Source: Gilliamella sp. wkB178
GTDB taxonomy: Bacteria; Pseudomonadota; Gammaproteobacteria; Enterobacterales; Orbaceae
Direction: 5' to 3'
Length of the DNA: 64,000 nucleotides
NCBI RefSeq assembly: GCF_001690705.1
Contig: NZ_LZGK01000013.1
Location: 682,001-746,000, forward strand
The notes under the pieces were generated by a model. It was not told the origin of the DNA and ran no database searches. It saw nothing but the letters and a program-made list of their open reading frames with translations. Position numbers and translations under genes: made by a program. Of the stretch, positions 62,688-64,000 are shown one piece after another; positions within the stretch are counted from its first letter, which is position 1, and the number at the start of each line of letters is the position of its first letter.

Positions 62688-63037
62688 AACTGGATTGGCC
62701 TTTAAGCGTTAATTAAATGACTAAGCCCACTACTTGGGCTTAGATTTGTTAATCTGCGTAGACAAACAATCAAGCTAGTAACCCAATGTTGTAACAGTTA
62801 TTACAAATTGTTTTTAATAATTTATATTTTCTAGCGTATAATAATTAAGCCTACTTATATCTAAATAATCAACAGTGTTTGTTACCAATGATTAATGGCA
62901 AACATTGTCACATTCTCAATTGAATAAAGTTGTGTCCCTTGTGTATAAAGATTTTTAAATGTTTTCTAGTTTGATGATTTTATTAATGCTCAGTTTTACT
63001 GGTAGTTAAAAATAAAATATTAACTTGGAGGTAATTG
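62688..63037 (+). other. Intergenic region between sstT and the DUF421 gene
   Basis: Holds a terminator for sstT at 62721-62747 (stem CTAAGCCCA / TGGGCTTAG) and then about 280 bases of AT-rich DNA with no supported gene; GGAGG at 63026-63030 serves the next gene. Confidence 0.6.
62721..62747 (+). terminator. Terminator after sstT
   Basis: Perfect 9-bp stem CTAAGCCCA / TGGGCTTAG with a 5-base loop, then ATTTGTT. Confidence 0.75.
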
Positions 63038-63694
63038 ATGTATTTGTTACAAATGGCACCAAAATTTATATTAGCTTTAGTTATTTTACTTATTTATGTG
63101 AAATTGTCCGGTAAAAGCCAAATTGCACCTATGTCACAGTTAGACCAAGTAGGTAGCATGGTAATCGGTGCGCTAGTTGGGGGCGCGTTACTTAGTCCTA
63201 GCGTATCGGCGTGGGAAGCAACAGGGTTAGTCGCTATTTGGGCTGGATTGTTAATTCTTATTCGTTTCATAAAATCTAAAAACTCACGCTTAAGGGATGC
63301 CATCGATGGTGAACCTATTTTACTGGTTAAAAATGGTAATTTAATTACCGATAATTTTGTAAAAGCTAATTTACCGGTTAGAGATTTTGAAACGTTGGTT
63401 AATGTGCAAGGTATTTCTTCGTTCGATCAGTTAAAACATGTTTGGTATGAATTAAATGGTTCTTTGACCATTATCAAAAAAGGCGAGAAAGATATTGCGG
63501 TGCTGATTATCGAAAATGGTGGCATTAGCCGTGATAATGTGGAGCAAATCCACAAAGATGAGGATTGGGTGCAACAACAAATCCAGAAACAAGGCTATGA
63601 TGATGTTAAAGACATCTTTTGTGCGGAATGGTTTGATAATAAATTTATTATTTACCCTTATGATGCAGTGCGTAAGGCAAAACAAGCTCAATAA
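63038..63694 (+). CDS. DUF421-domain membrane protein (YcaP/YetF type)
   Basis: About 218 residues. Three N-terminal helices (FILALVILLIYVKLSGKSQIAPMSQLD ... GSMVIGALVGGALL ... ATGLVAIWAGLLILI) are followed by a soluble domain with LRDAIDGEPILLVKNGNL, as in DUF421/YetF proteins. I prefer ATG 63038 to the TTG one codon upstream; GGAGG precedes it. Function of the family is not known. Confidence 0.8.
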   Translation: MYLLQMAPKFILALVILLIYVKLSGKSQIAPMSQLDQVGSMVIGALVGGALLSPSVSAWEATGLVAIWAGLLILIRFIKSKNSRLRDAIDGEPILLVKNGNLITDNFVKANLPVRDFETLVNVQGISSFDQLKHVWYELNGSLTIIKKGEKDIAVLIIENGGISRDNVEQIHKDEDWVQQQIQKQGYDDVKDIFCAEWFDNKFIIYPYDAVRKAKQAQ

Positions 63695-63719
63695 TTAAGC
63701 TTAGTTAAGTTGATTTAAG

Positions 63720-63740
63720 TGGTGGGTAAATCACCCACCA
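63720..63740. terminator. Bidirectional terminator
   Basis: Perfect 7-bp stem GGTGGGT / ACCCACC with a 5-base loop, between the convergent DUF421 and ybiI-like genes. Confidence 0.6.
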
Positions 63741-63747
63741 AATGCAA

Positions 63748-64000
63748 TTAGCGCAATTGACTGTCTTTACTACCACGGCGATTATATAGTGCAGTAGTTT
63801 TAGCTAATTGCTTATCAATTTGTTGTTGACAAGTAATGCAATATTGAACGCCAGCTAAGGCTAATCGGCGTGCTTCCGGTATGGGATCACCACATTCGCA
63901 ACAATAACTGGCACTTGATGAAGTTTGATTTAGTTGGCGCCTTGCGTTGGCAATCGCGTCCGCAATAGTACCATCGATTTGTTGATTAACAGCATCGTCA
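63748..64000 (-). CDS. ybiI: DksA/TraR-type C4 zinc-finger protein, YbiI-like (3' part; 5' end outside window)
   Basis: Reading the reverse strand from the right edge gives DDAVNQQIDGTIADAIANAR, then YCCECGDPIPEARRLALAGV with QYCITCQQQ, and ends NRRGSKDSQLR before TAA. The four cysteines (CECG and CITC) form the DksA/TraR zinc finger, and the C-terminal NRRGSKDSQLR is the same as in E. coli YbiI. Only the first few residues are missing. Confidence 0.88.
   Translation of the reverse strand, partial: DDAVNQQIDGTIADAIANARRQLNQTSSSASYCCECGDPIPEARRLALAGVQYCITCQQQIDKQLAKTTALYNRRGSKDSQLR

Overview
The window is AT-rich DNA from a gammaproteobacterium. Core proteins (RimO, TopB, MgtA, PerM, Bcp, HemL, ErpA, ZntB) read like close relatives of Enterobacterales/Pasteurellales proteins. 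The mix, with anaerobic heme-use genes, would fit the Orbales (Gilliamella/Orbus-like gut bacteria), but that placement is inference.

Layout. 1-720: 5' part of rimO on the minus strand. 970-5500: a decayed accessory patch with a 3' tRNA-Val fragment (likely attachment-site scar), a broken secreted-protein gene, an endonuclease I relic with four in-phase stops, a lipoprotein, a small membrane protein, a YidD-like gene and a frameshifted relic. 5781-13716: a Fur-type heme locus in two divergent units: TonB receptor and hmuT leftward; hutW, hutX, chuY-like, hmuU, hmuV rightward. 13802-26818: housekeeping genes. 27012-27194: tRNA-Leu and tRNA-Gly.

27200-55510 is the striking part. Nine paralogous genes (called A-I here) each encode a ~450-residue secreted, adhesin-like protein ending in a C-type-lectin-like domain. 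All are on the plus strand. Eight share the same promoter block, and all are separated by large structured repeats. In six copies (A, B, C, D, E, H) the last 35-43 codons carry the signature of a diversity-generating retroelement (DGR) target: columns of NNC (and one NNT) codons in which bases 1 and 2 vary freely while base 3 is fixed, between invariant flanks, in DNA otherwise preferring AAT/TAT. A GNRA-capped hairpin follows most copies. No reverse transcriptase or template repeat is visible in the window, so any DGR would have to act from elsewhere. Copies F, G and I lack the signature. The upstream leader of eight copies is open in frame, varies in length only by whole codons and encodes conserved residues, so the true start lies upstream of the apparent ATG. 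A modABCD-type operon lies between A and B, and a pstSCAB-type operon between C and D.

55740-61314: an operon for 5-oxoproline use (NRAMP-family transporter, pxpA, fused pxpB-pxpC, biotin carboxylase-BCCP) behind a good sigma-54 promoter and an NtrC-like site, so probably nitrogen-regulated. 61437-64000: sstT, a DUF421 membrane protein and the 3' part of a ybiI-like zinc-finger gene.

Everything was read by eye; no homology search, folding or alignment program was run.
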